From: a virus
IMG/VR virus record: IMGVR_UViG_3300027733_000003
Span: 1 to 57,955 of that record
DNA: 57,955 nt
Reading direction: 5' to 3' (one strand)
Position numbers and translations under genes: made by a program. The notes under the pieces are model-generated. The model saw only the letters and a list, made by a program, of their open reading frames with translations. It ran no database searches and was not told the origin of the DNA. Each line of letters opens with the position of its first letter. Positions within the stretch are counted from its first letter, which is position 1. Below are positions 50,256-56,975 of the stretch, in pieces.

Positions 50256-51404
50256 ATGGCAACTAAACTGGAGAAAGCCAAGGCGCAGATCATTCTCGAT
50301 CATGCGTTCTTTGCATCAATACTACTCAAGCGTAAGCTGGTAGAGACACGCAAGATACCAACGCTAGCGGTAGATCAGAAGTCAACGATCTACTACAACC
50401 CTGACTTCATTGAAGGGCTACCTGTGCCACAGATAGTGTGGGGCTTGTGTCATGAGGTCGGTCACGTTATCGGTCAGCATGCTAGCCGCAAGGGTACACG
50501 ACAACACAAGAAGTGGAACTATGCTGGTGACGCATGGATTAACGACATGCTTGACTCATGCAAGATCGGTCAGCGTATTCCCAACTGTGTGGACATGGCA
50601 GGGTCTAAGGACTTGACTGTCGAGACTATCTACGACAACTTGCCTGATAACGGGGGCGGCGGTGGAGGTGGAGGTGGAGGTGGAGGTGGTCAGGGCGGAG
50701 GAGGTGACTTCGATATGGGTGACATCGGTGAAGACATCATCCAAGGTGATGGCGGTAAGCCTATGACTCAGGACGAGATCAACGAACACAACGCTGAGAT
50801 CAAGGTGCAGATCGCTGAAGCTGCGCAGGCAGCCAAGACACGTGGTGCATTAAGCGGTACGCTAGCTGGTATTGTGGCTGAGATTCTGGACGTCAAGACG
50901 CCTTGGTATGAAATCCTTGAGAAGCATTGTGTCAGTCGTGTCAATCAGGGTCAGACATGGCGCAGACCGAATCGTCGCTTTGAGGATGTGTACTTGCCAA
51001 GCGTAGACAAGCTGCCACAGATGGGAGAACTTGTCGTGCAGATCGACGTATCTGGATCGATCTCTAAGCAGGAGTTAGATCACTACTCAGGTCACCTATC
51101 ACGCATTGCTGAGCAGTGCAGACCGGAGAAAGTTCATGTCTTGTACACAGACACAGACGTCGTCAAGCACGTTGAGTTTGAATGTGGTGAGGAAGTCACC
51201 CTTGAGTTCTACTCAGGCGGTGGTACAGACATGCCAGCAGGATTTACCTACTGTGATGAGCATGGCATCAACCCCGACGTGTTCGTGTGTCTTACCGATG
51301 GTTATACAGACTTCGGTGAAGCGCAGAACTACCCAATCGTGTGGTGTATCAGCAGTGACATTGAAGCCCCTCACGGCGAGAATGTTCACTTCGAAATGGT
51401 GTGA
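50256..51404 (+). CDS. VWA-like protein with metallopeptidase-type motif (DUF2201-like)
   Basis: The 382-residue protein joins two units. The N-terminal part has CHEVGHVIGQHASR (H66, E67, H70, H75), as in putative metallopeptidase domains of DUF2201. The C-terminal part has QIDVSGSIS (about 262-270), the MIDAS start of a VWA fold, with GGGTDMPAG and CLTDGYTD as later MIDAS parts. A glycine-rich linker (about 132-146) joins them. Such proteins pair with MoxR ATPases in CobS/CobT-like modules. The role here is unknown, but a phage-made remodelling machine is plausible. Confidence 0.88.
   Translation: MATKLEKAKAQIILDHAFFASILLKRKLVETRKIPTLAVDQKSTIYYNPDFIEGLPVPQIVWGLCHEVGHVIGQHASRKGTRQHKKWNYAGDAWINDMLDSCKIGQRIPNCVDMAGSKDLTVETIYDNLPDNGGGGGGGGGGGGGQGGGGDFDMGDIGEDIIQGDGGKPMTQDEINEHNAEIKVQIAEAAQAAKTRGALSGTLAGIVAEILDVKTPWYEILEKHCVSRVNQGQTWRRPNRRFEDVYLPSVDKLPQMGELVVQIDVSGSISKQELDHYSGHLSRIAEQCRPEKVHVLYTDTDVVKHVEFECGEEVTLEFYSGGGTDMPAGFTYCDEHGINPDVFVCLTDGYTDFGEAQNYPIVWCISSDIEAPHGENVHFEMV
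50655..50706 (+). repeat. GGTGGA hexamer repeat coding for poly-glycine
   Basis: GGTGGA-type hexamers repeat here and encode the glycine linker of the VWA protein. The tract can slip during copying, so linker length may vary among relatives, and its G runs could also stall polymerases. Confidence 0.8.
51093..51102 (+). repeat. CACCTATCAC word, copy 5
   Basis: It lies inside the VWA gene, followed by GCATT. Confidence 0.85.
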
Positions 51405-51604
51405 TTACCTTTAAAGAAAGCGTGGCATGGGGCTGGATTATGAAAGACTCGACCAGACCCCATACCGTCGCCAGAATATACGCGTACTGGGAAAAAGGTA
51501 AACCACAGAAGCTATATCGTGCTGAAGTACTCGATTGCGAAATCATGGTGTTCGACACACTTGAAGAAGCAAAAGCGTGGGCGGCGATGGCGCTCAGAAT
51601 TTAA
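51401..51604 (+). CDS. Small hypothetical protein
   Basis: It encodes 67 residues if read from GTG 51401, which overlaps the VWA stop (GTGA); an in-frame ATG at 51440 is the alternative. The sequence is beta-alpha (VARIYAYWEKGKPQKLYRAE; MVFDTLEEAKAWAAMALRI). It closes the module by position. No family is recognised. Confidence 0.55.
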   Translation: MITFKESVAWGWIMKDSTRPHTVARIYAYWEKGKPQKLYRAEVLDCEIMVFDTLEEAKAWAAMALRI

Positions 51605-51616
51605 TCAGGAGGAGGT

Positions 51617-52015
51617 ATGAGACTTACTAAATACGCCATCATGATAATACGTGAGCGAACCAAAGAAATTGAAGCGTTAACCAAAGGCATGGCTCGCATG
51701 GGGGCGTTTGATGATCTTGTAAAACACAGGATGAAATATAAAACACCACCCCAACCTAAGTTCTCTGATATCAATTTAGATGATCTTAAAGGCGACGATG
51801 CCCGTATGGTTGTCATTGCTGGACTTCACAACGTGCCAACGCCGAACATGAGTTACTTCAAAGACGGCACATGGGAACAACGTACCGCAGAACAACAACG
51901 TAAAGTGTTGCTCAACACAGCAGTAGAGAAGGGATTGGATTTATTCAGAAAAGAATTACGTAAAAACATGGAGAATGGTTATGTCAAGATGCCAGCTAAA
52001 CCACGAAACACTTGA
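51617..52015 (+). CDS. Hypothetical helical protein
   Basis: The 132-residue protein has a strong ribosome site (AGGAGG). It is helical at both ends (ERTKEIEALTKGMARMGAFD; LLNTAVEKGLDLFRKELRKN) with a central Asp-rich loop (SDINLDDLKGDDAR). It overlaps the next gene by 35 bases. Unrecognised. Confidence 0.68.
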   Translation: MRLTKYAIMIIRERTKEIEALTKGMARMGAFDDLVKHRMKYKTPPQPKFSDINLDDLKGDDARMVVIAGLHNVPTPNMSYFKDGTWEQRTAEQQRKVLLNTAVEKGLDLFRKELRKNMENGYVKMPAKPRNT

Positions 52016-52550
52016 GAAGTATCGCTACGTTAACGTAGAGGATGTTGAATGGTGGGAATATATTTTTTCTGACTTTGAAGAAGACATGCGTAAGCATGGA
52101 GTCAAGGTTGACCAAATATACTTCAGCGGTTTTTGGAGCCAAGGTGATGGTGCATGTTTCGATGGGAGTGTCCAAGATTGGGGTTTGTATCTATTGCACC
52201 TAGGGTACGACGACCAGATACTCACATCCCTTGCGAACCAAACATGGTGGGGTAACTGGGAACGTAGAGGGCGCTACTCTCATGAGAACAGTGTATTGAT
52301 CGACAGTGATTTGCACATGGGTGAGAACCCATATTGTTCGACTTCAGATGGGCTTAGGCATGATGCGTGGCAACACAAGATTCACACCTATGACTTCCTT
52401 GCGATACATGAGGAGATTGAGAAGAACTTGAGGGGGCACATGAATGATTTGTACGACAAACTTAGAAAGGAGTATGACCACTTAATAACGGATGAAGCAG
52501 TAATTGAATGGCTTGAATTTAACAACAAATTAACTGAACTGGAGATTTAA
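51981..52550 (+). CDS. Conserved phage protein, FSGFWSQGDGACF family
   Basis: The 189-residue protein carries YVNVEDVEWWEYIFSDFEED followed by IYFSGFWSQGDGACFDGSV, which defines a common small phage family. The centre has tryptophans and histidines that may form a pocket; the end is helical. ATG 51981 is chosen because GGAG lies seven bases before; ATG 51975 is weaker. Some relatives are annotated near toxin-antitoxin genes, but this is not confirmed. Function unknown. Confidence 0.78.
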   Translation: MSRCQLNHETLEKYRYVNVEDVEWWEYIFSDFEEDMRKHGVKVDQIYFSGFWSQGDGACFDGSVQDWGLYLLHLGYDDQILTSLANQTWWGNWERRGRYSHENSVLIDSDLHMGENPYCSTSDGLRHDAWQHKIHTYDFLAIHEEIEKNLRGHMNDLYDKLRKEYDHLITDEAVIEWLEFNNKLTELEI

Positions 52551-52551
52551 C

Positions 52552-53208
52552 ATGGCATACGTAGCAATCAGCGGAAACTTAGTAGCATCAGTCAAGAACC
52601 ACATGGACATGATGCACGACAAAGACAAGAGATCGATTCCTGAGGTAGACGGCACACTTGATATCAATACAGTCCCGAACGATATCATGGACAAAGTGTG
52701 GGGGGAGCATATGCACCTTGCAAATCAAATGCCGCAAGAGTGGAAGAAATACAAAGACGAGGTAGAACTCAGAGTTGATATACCACGTGGAGATGGTACG
52801 TCTTACAAGATAGACCGCACTATGAGACTTGTTGGTGGCATCCATATGATGTGCCCACCGGATACGCCTAACTATGGGTTTCGTATCCAAGTACCCGCCG
52901 ACCATGAATTGATGGCAGAGTATGTTGCGTATCAAATTCAAGTCGACGAAGTCAAACAGCGATGGAACAAAGTTTCAACAGAGATAGTCAAGTTCTTAAA
53001 GAACTGCAAGTCACTCAATGAAGCGTTGAAGCTCTGGCCAGATGTTCGCATCTACATACCCAAAGAGTTCATTGATCGTGTGGAGCATAAGGCTGAACGT
53101 AGTGCGGCTACATCCACAGCGTTAGATGTACTGAAGTCCATAGACACAGACGGTGCAGTTGCGGCGGCAGTTGGTGCACGTTTGGCAGCAGCACGGAGTC
53201 AATCATGA
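52552..53208 (+). CDS. Conserved protein, weak Nmad5-like ending
   Basis: The 218-residue protein has a helical start (VASVKNHMDMMHDKDKRSIP), a beta centre, and an end with CKSLNEALKLWPDVRIYIP, then an Ala-rich helix. The 'LWPD...YIP' segment is similar to nucleotide-modification-associated domain 5 (Nmad5) of phages. The match is short, so the assignment is weak. If right, it would help modify phage DNA bases. Confidence 0.55.
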   Translation: MAYVAISGNLVASVKNHMDMMHDKDKRSIPEVDGTLDINTVPNDIMDKVWGEHMHLANQMPQEWKKYKDEVELRVDIPRGDGTSYKIDRTMRLVGGIHMMCPPDTPNYGFRIQVPADHELMAEYVAYQIQVDEVKQRWNKVSTEIVKFLKNCKSLNEALKLWPDVRIYIPKEFIDRVEHKAERSAATSTALDVLKSIDTDGAVAAAVGARLAAARSQS

Positions 53209-53351
53209 ATGAAGGCATCTTGGAATCTATTGAGAAACGCCTGATTCGTATTGAGTCACGACTTGTTCAGTTGATGCTCCACATGGGGCTTGACCCCTAT
53301 GCGCAATCGTACGAAACAGAACAACCCACCTATCACAAACGGAGTAGCTAA
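53205..53351 (+). CDS. 48-residue peptide
   Basis: It encodes NEGILESIEKRLIRIESRLV, a short coiled coil, and a polar end. The start overlaps the previous stop (ATGA) and the stop overlaps the next start (TAATG). Copy 6 of the CACCTATCAC word is in its last codons. Confidence 0.62.
   Translation: MNEGILESIEKRLIRIESRLVQLMLHMGLDPYAQSYETEQPTYHKRSS
53327..53336 (+). repeat. CACCTATCAC word, copy 6
   Basis: It lies at the 3' end of the 48-residue gene, about 15 bases before the next start, followed by AAACG. Confidence 0.85.
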
Positions 53352-53677
53352 TGGCAATTTCAAATTCTATATTTAATTCGGCACAACAATCCTCTGGATT
53401 TACTAATATACCTATTGGCAACGGCGGTATTGGTTCATCGATTGGCAACGGCGCTATTTCAAGTACTGCGATGCACCAAACCGCACATTATCAATCTGAA
53501 ATGACGGTCGACCATAACAAACAAACAAACATCCGAATCACCCACGTGGAGAACGGGTTCATTGTTGAGGTTGGTAGTGAAGCATTACTCATTAGGAAGT
53601 ACGTCGCCAAAGACATGGATGAGGTACGTGACCTAATCACAAGTGACATGGTCACACAACGTATGGAAGGAAAGTAA
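53351..53677 (+). CDS. Small hypothetical protein with Gly/Asn repeats
   Basis: The 108-residue protein has a Gly/Ser/Asn/Ile-rich N-terminus (IPIGNGGIGSSIGNGAISST), probably disordered or self-associating. A compact beta-alpha end follows (IRITHVENGFIVEVGSEALL; KDMDEVRDLITSDMV). The 'HVENGFIVEV' part is a common ending of small phage proteins. Function unknown. Confidence 0.65.
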   Translation: MAISNSIFNSAQQSSGFTNIPIGNGGIGSSIGNGAISSTAMHQTAHYQSEMTVDHNKQTNIRITHVENGFIVEVGSEALLIRKYVAKDMDEVRDLITSDMVTQRMEGK

Positions 53678-53679
53678 TC

Positions 53680-54180
53680 ATGCCAGACTTAAAGACTGAA
53701 CTTATGAAACTCGACAACCTAGTATTTGATGACGATGCACAGCCACAAGCTCAGGAAGTTATCGTGCATACAACAGACGACAAACCAACAAGCATGATGG
53801 AAGTTATTTGGAAACACATCAAGGCAAACCCTGCGGCTAACTATAGAGAAATCTGTAAAGCCCTTGGAAAGTCACAGTCCGATGTATCGACCCGTCTGAC
53901 TCAGATGTACCACAGTGGCAAGCTCACACGTAACGCCAAGGATGGGATATATCAATGGTACGTTACTGGGGACAACTACAACAAGCATGTGCGTGGGTTA
54001 AAAACAGATACTCGTAAGAGCAAGGTAGCAAAGAAAGTTAAGGCTGTAGTTAAGGCTGCGGCCCCCCGGGTAGAGACTAAGTACCCAACTAAGTACGACG
54101 TTAACGAGTTGCTTAGTACGATGTCTATCGTTGAGGCCCGTGCTCTATACGACAAGCTCAAAGCCTTGTTCGGAGGTTGA
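53680..54180 (+). CDS. Winged-helix DNA-binding protein
   Basis: The 166-residue protein has an acidic N-terminus (about 1-40), then a winged helix (about 45-95). The helix pair is IWKHIKANPAANYREICKAL and GKSQSDVSTRLTQMYHSGKL, with a wing at TRNAKDGIYQWY. A Lys-rich linker and helical end (DVNELLSTMSIVEARALYDK) follow. This is the layout of a transcription regulator. It could set the switch between early and late operons. Confidence 0.75.
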   Translation: MPDLKTELMKLDNLVFDDDAQPQAQEVIVHTTDDKPTSMMEVIWKHIKANPAANYREICKALGKSQSDVSTRLTQMYHSGKLTRNAKDGIYQWYVTGDNYNKHVRGLKTDTRKSKVAKKVKAVVKAAAPRVETKYPTKYDVNELLSTMSIVEARALYDKLKALFGG

Positions 54181-54182
54181 CC

Positions 54183-54302
54183 ATGTGGGACGTACTGGTA
54201 ACCTTACTGCTCATGTTCTTTGGCGCACTGGTTGTAGTTGTCGGCGGTGCAGTGTTTGTGTGGACAATCTTTCATTTGCAAAACGGAGGTGAGGATGATT
54301 AA
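54183..54302 (+). CDS. 39-residue single-span membrane peptide
   Basis: It encodes one long hydrophobic stretch (about 5-31, VLVTLLLMFFGALVVVVGGA) and a short polar end. The stop overlaps the next start. It is probably an inner-membrane peptide of unknown role. Confidence 0.62.
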   Translation: MWDVLVTLLLMFFGALVVVVGGAVFVWTIFHLQNGGEDD

Positions 54303-54525
54303 AGACCCAAGAATTCCTGATCAACAAGGGTTTATGGCAGTTTCGCCAAGTGACCCTAACCCCCGAGGTATGTTGTATTTCACAGAGGCGTCAGCACTTA
54401 ACCAGAAGGTAGCCATGGATGCCTTGCGGGAGAAGTATCCAGAAGGCTGGAACACTGAGTATTGGAAAGAAAAGCCTGAACCTTGGCAAGTTTTTAAATT
54501 AACAATCAGCGAAAGAATTGCATGA
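54295..54525 (+). CDS. Small hypothetical protein
   Basis: It encodes 76 residues from ATG 54295. The sequence has a proline-rich start (KDPRIPDQQGFMAVSPSDPN) and a tryptophan-rich end (GWNTEYWKEKPEPWQVFKLT). Overlaps both neighbours. No family is recognised. Confidence 0.62.
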   Translation: MIKDPRIPDQQGFMAVSPSDPNPRGMLYFTEASALNQKVAMDALREKYPEGWNTEYWKEKPEPWQVFKLTISERIA

Positions 54526-54689
54526 CTGAATTTAATAAACCAACAGAGCCGAAGACACAGCAACAGGTCTACGATGAGTTGCGCAATGGTGTGATTGAAG
54601 AAGTGGCAATGGCAATGGAGCGTATGAAAGGCTTTGGCACTGACACGATTGATTCGTTGACTGTTTACATCAGGGAGATGAAGAAATGA
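54522..54689 (+). CDS. 55-residue helical peptide
   Basis: A polar start (TEFNKPTEPKTQQQVYDELR) is followed by a Glu/Met-rich helix (IEEVAMAMERMKGFGTDTID). It overlaps both neighbours by four bases. Likely expressed, function unknown. Confidence 0.62.
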   Translation: MTEFNKPTEPKTQQQVYDELRNGVIEEVAMAMERMKGFGTDTIDSLTVYIREMKK

Positions 54690-54868
54690 AAATGAGGGTG
54701 AGGCGTATCAAGCAAACACGCCATTGTTTACAAGGCTGGTTTGAAGCAGGTTTTTTGGCTAGAGAAAAACGCAACAAAGAAAATCGTAGGTTACTGCGTG
54801 AGAGATACATGCGTGGTGACTATGTGGTTATCGACGGCGAAGCTTGGATGAAAGATTTAAAATTATGA
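54686..54868 (+). CDS. Basic small protein
   Basis: The 60-residue protein is very basic (RVRRIKQTRHCLQGWFEAGF; REKRNKENRRLLRERYMRGD), with a short acidic end. Such charge suggests RNA or DNA binding. It overlaps its neighbours by four bases. Confidence 0.62.
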   Translation: MKMRVRRIKQTRHCLQGWFEAGFLAREKRNKENRRLLRERYMRGDYVVIDGEAWMKDLKL

Positions 54869-55149
54869 ACATTGAAGACCAAAAATTCTTATCCGAGGTA
54901 GCGCATCGTTCCAAAGACCCAGTGATGATGCAAAGCATTGTCTTGTCTGCAATCAATGGTATGAAACGTGGCGCTGAAGAAGTTCGCTCTCATGCTGTTG
55001 ACATGGAAACAGTGGCAAGCATGGCATTAAACACACGCTTGTTCAAAGGCAATGAGACATTCATAGCTGACAAGCTGGAGAAGTGGAAACACATGAACAG
55101 CAATCGTTGGGATGCTCAAATAGAAAGACTGCGGGAGAAAGCAAAATGA
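54865..55149 (+). CDS. Small helical protein
   Basis: It encodes 94 residues from ATG 54865. The sequence is entirely helical (EDQKFLSEVAHRSKDPVMMQ; VSMALNTRLFKG-like centre) with a charged end (DAQIERLREKAK). Unrecognised. Confidence 0.65.
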   Translation: MNIEDQKFLSEVAHRSKDPVMMQSIVLSAINGMKRGAEEVRSHAVDMETVASMALNTRLFKGNETFIADKLEKWKHMNSNRWDAQIERLREKAK

Positions 55150-55370
55150 ATAACCCACCACTAGTTCCAGTGGAGCGACCTGACTTTGAGTTTCGCTGGC
55201 TGCTCAATGAGAAAGACTACGAACATACAAGACATGTGTTTGAGGAATACGTGAAGACACAGCTTGGTACGCCACCAGTGCGGGATGGGGACAAGTACCT
55301 ATTTGAAAAGCATGAAGTCTATTGGCGTGTGTGGCAAGCCGCTTATCGTTCAAAGGGGTTCTACGCATGA
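55146..55370 (+). CDS. Small hypothetical protein
   Basis: It encodes 74 residues from ATG 55146. The sequence is rich in charged and aromatic residues (DFEFRWLLNEKDYEHTRHVF; KYLFEKHEVYWRVWQAAYRS). Overlaps both neighbours by four bases. Unrecognised. Confidence 0.62.
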   Translation: MNNPPLVPVERPDFEFRWLLNEKDYEHTRHVFEEYVKTQLGTPPVRDGDKYLFEKHEVYWRVWQAAYRSKGFYA

Positions 55371-55621
55371 ACAAGAGATGTAAGCACATTGGGAAAGATG
55401 GATTCCACAGATGCGGAAGCTATGCTTTTAATTTAGAAAAAGATGACATTGACCAAGGTGACTTGTGCGATGTTCACTATTGGCAAAAGAGAGCGTTGGA
55501 AGCAGTGAACATTGAGCGTGAAGCCTGTGCTGTTGCTTGTGAACAAGAGCAAGAATATTGGGGTTGGGACAAGGTTTTTGATGCCGCAAAACTTATCAGA
55601 GCCAGAGGAGAACAAGCATGA
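55367..55621 (+). CDS. Small protein, EREACAxxC family, with Cys-His start
   Basis: It encodes 84 residues from ATG 55367. The start has cysteines (NKRCKHIGKDGFHRCGSYAF; LCDVHYW), likely a small zinc site. The end has NIEREACAVACEQEQEYWGW and a RARGE tip, shared with the next gene. This 'EREACA...RARGE' ending is a common mark of tiny phage proteins. Function unknown. Confidence 0.72.
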   Translation: MNKRCKHIGKDGFHRCGSYAFNLEKDDIDQGDLCDVHYWQKRALEAVNIEREACAVACEQEQEYWGWDKVFDAAKLIRARGEQA

Positions 55622-55911
55622 CACAAGATGAAATCATTGATTTGGCTACTGAGGCTGGATTGGCTTACAACCATGATGACTATCCAGACATTTGGGATAC
55701 CTACATGAATGTTGGGCGTGAAGAAATTATGGTTTTTGCCAAACTGGTAGTCGCTAAAGAACGTGAAGCCTGTGCAAAGCTAGCTGGAGAATTTGCTCAA
55801 AAGTGGTGGTCGATTCACTGTGACAGCAATAAGCACATGGAAACAACCCGCAAGGCGCATGATGATTTTTGTGCTTTACAAGTCGCCATCAGAGCCAGAG
55901 GTGAAGCATGA
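55618..55911 (+). CDS. Small protein, EREACAxxC family
   Basis: The 97-residue protein starts with a helical part (DEIIDLATEAGLAYNHDDYP) and shares VAKEREACAKLAGEFAQKWW and the IRARGEA ending with the gene before it. The two may be paralogs that keep one interaction. Function unknown. Confidence 0.72.
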   Translation: MTQDEIIDLATEAGLAYNHDDYPDIWDTYMNVGREEIMVFAKLVVAKEREACAKLAGEFAQKWWSIHCDSNKHMETTRKAHDDFCALQVAIRARGEA

Positions 55912-56135
55912 TTGAAGCAGAACAAATCATGAAACGGTGTCAGGCTGGCACACGCAATTACGAAGAAGCAAACAATCTTCATGCGGCATGTTATGGAATG
56001 ATTGGAAAGCTGTTGGCACAGCGCACGTGGGTTGACTTAACCCAACAAGAACTTGACGAATTAGATGAACAAAGCCCATCACTACATGATTTTGTTCAAA
56101 ATTTAATGTCCAAACTCAAGGAGAAGAACACATGA
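55908..56135 (+). CDS. Small protein with TWVDLT repeat module, copy 1
   Basis: The 75-residue protein is helical, with QRTWVDLTQQELDELDEQS near the middle and LMSKLKEKNT at the end. The next gene has the same module. Four-base overlaps connect it to both sides. Confidence 0.7.
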   Translation: MIEAEQIMKRCQAGTRNYEEANNLHAACYGMIGKLLAQRTWVDLTQQELDELDEQSPSLHDFVQNLMSKLKEKNT

Positions 56136-56359
56136 CAACAGCCTACAACCGTATTGACCGCTTTTTGCGGAAAAACCTCAATGACGATGACTATCCAGCA
56201 TATAAAGAAGAACTAGATGCGTTATGCCAAGCAAAGTTACAGCGCACATGGGTTGATCTGACACCACAGGACTACGCCGAGATATTTAGAACCGCCCGAA
56301 GCGTTGACTACGCCGCTCGACTTGCCGCCACCAAACTCAAGGAGAAGAACAATGCTTGA
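56132..56359 (+). CDS. Small protein with TWVDLT repeat module, copy 2
   Basis: The 75-residue protein contains QRTWVDLTPQDYAEIFRTA and ends with TKLKEKNNA, matching the gene just upstream in length and in the middle and end. The front differs (RIDRFLRKNLNDDDYPAYKE). They look like a tandem duplication. Function unknown. Confidence 0.7.
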   Translation: MTTAYNRIDRFLRKNLNDDDYPAYKEELDALCQAKLQRTWVDLTPQDYAEIFRTARSVDYAARLAATKLKEKNNA

Positions 56360-56513
56360 AATGATTAGAACATTCTGGGGTAAGGTGCGTGGACTACATG
56401 GTGAACGTAGAACAATCGTAGAGCAGGGGCTGGTGTACAGATGCACCAAGTGCCATTTAATTTTCATAACCAAAATAGCGGGGGAGCAACATGAGTGCCG
56501 TGAACGCATTTAA
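56352..56513 (+). CDS. Small zinc-finger-like protein
   Basis: It encodes 53 residues. After a basic helical start (LEMIRTFWGKVRGLHGERRT), a CTKCHLIFITKIAGEQHEC segment gives C-x2-C and H-x-C, a possible zinc finger. It overlaps the previous gene by eight bases and the next by 23. Confidence 0.62.
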   Translation: MLEMIRTFWGKVRGLHGERRTIVEQGLVYRCTKCHLIFITKIAGEQHECRERI

Positions 56514-56763
56514 CTGGAAAGAATACACAGATGAGGAACATGCAAAGAAGGGCGGGGCAAGACTGGGGTCTGGTAGGAAGATACCCAACGTAGATATGCG
56601 TAGAGCCATGGCTATGCTGAATGAAGGACTGACCAAAAAAGAAATTGCCAACAGGTTTGACATCCCGTACAAATCAATGCTGACGCTATTCAAGAACGTG
56701 GGTGCGCAAGAATCACGTGGCCCATACGAATGGACAGGTAAATACAAAGGAACAAAGAAATGA
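56491..56763 (+). CDS. Helix-turn-helix protein
   Basis: The 90-residue protein has a start with basic residues (KKGGARLGSGRKIPNVDMRR) and a clear helix-turn-helix (MAMLNEGLTKKEIANRFDIP, then YKSMLTLFKNVG). 'GLTKKEIANRFDIPYKSM' is close to small phage recombinase-like or regulator motifs. It precedes DUF3310 and DNA polymerase, so it could regulate replication genes. Confidence 0.78.
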   Translation: MSAVNAFNWKEYTDEEHAKKGGARLGSGRKIPNVDMRRAMAMLNEGLTKKEIANRFDIPYKSMLTLFKNVGAQESRGPYEWTGKYKGTKK

Positions 56764-56975
56764 CTGACTTAGTAAATCACCCCGACCACTACAAAGTTGG
56801 CGGCATTGAAACCATTGACTTCATTGAGGCCAAGAAGCTTAACTACAACATGGGCAACGCTGTGAAGTACATCAGTCGAGCCGAATATAAAGGCAACAAG
56901 CGGCAGGACTTGGAAAAAGCCATTTGGTATATCAACAGAGAACTGGGCAAACTTAATGAAAACAATAACGCTTGA
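56760..56975 (+). CDS. DUF3310 protein (SaV-like)
   Basis: The 71-residue protein is a full DUF3310 domain: NHPDHYKVGGIETIDFIEAK, then NYNMGNAVKYISRAEYKGNK and a last helix LEKAIWYINRELGKL. In T7, gp1.7 carries this region joined to nucleotide kinase activity, so a role in nucleotide supply is possible, but this short form has no visible active site. It overlaps the polymerase gene by 20 bases and lies directly upstream. Confidence 0.88.
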   Translation: MTDLVNHPDHYKVGGIETIDFIEAKKLNYNMGNAVKYISRAEYKGNKRQDLEKAIWYINRELGKLNENNNA

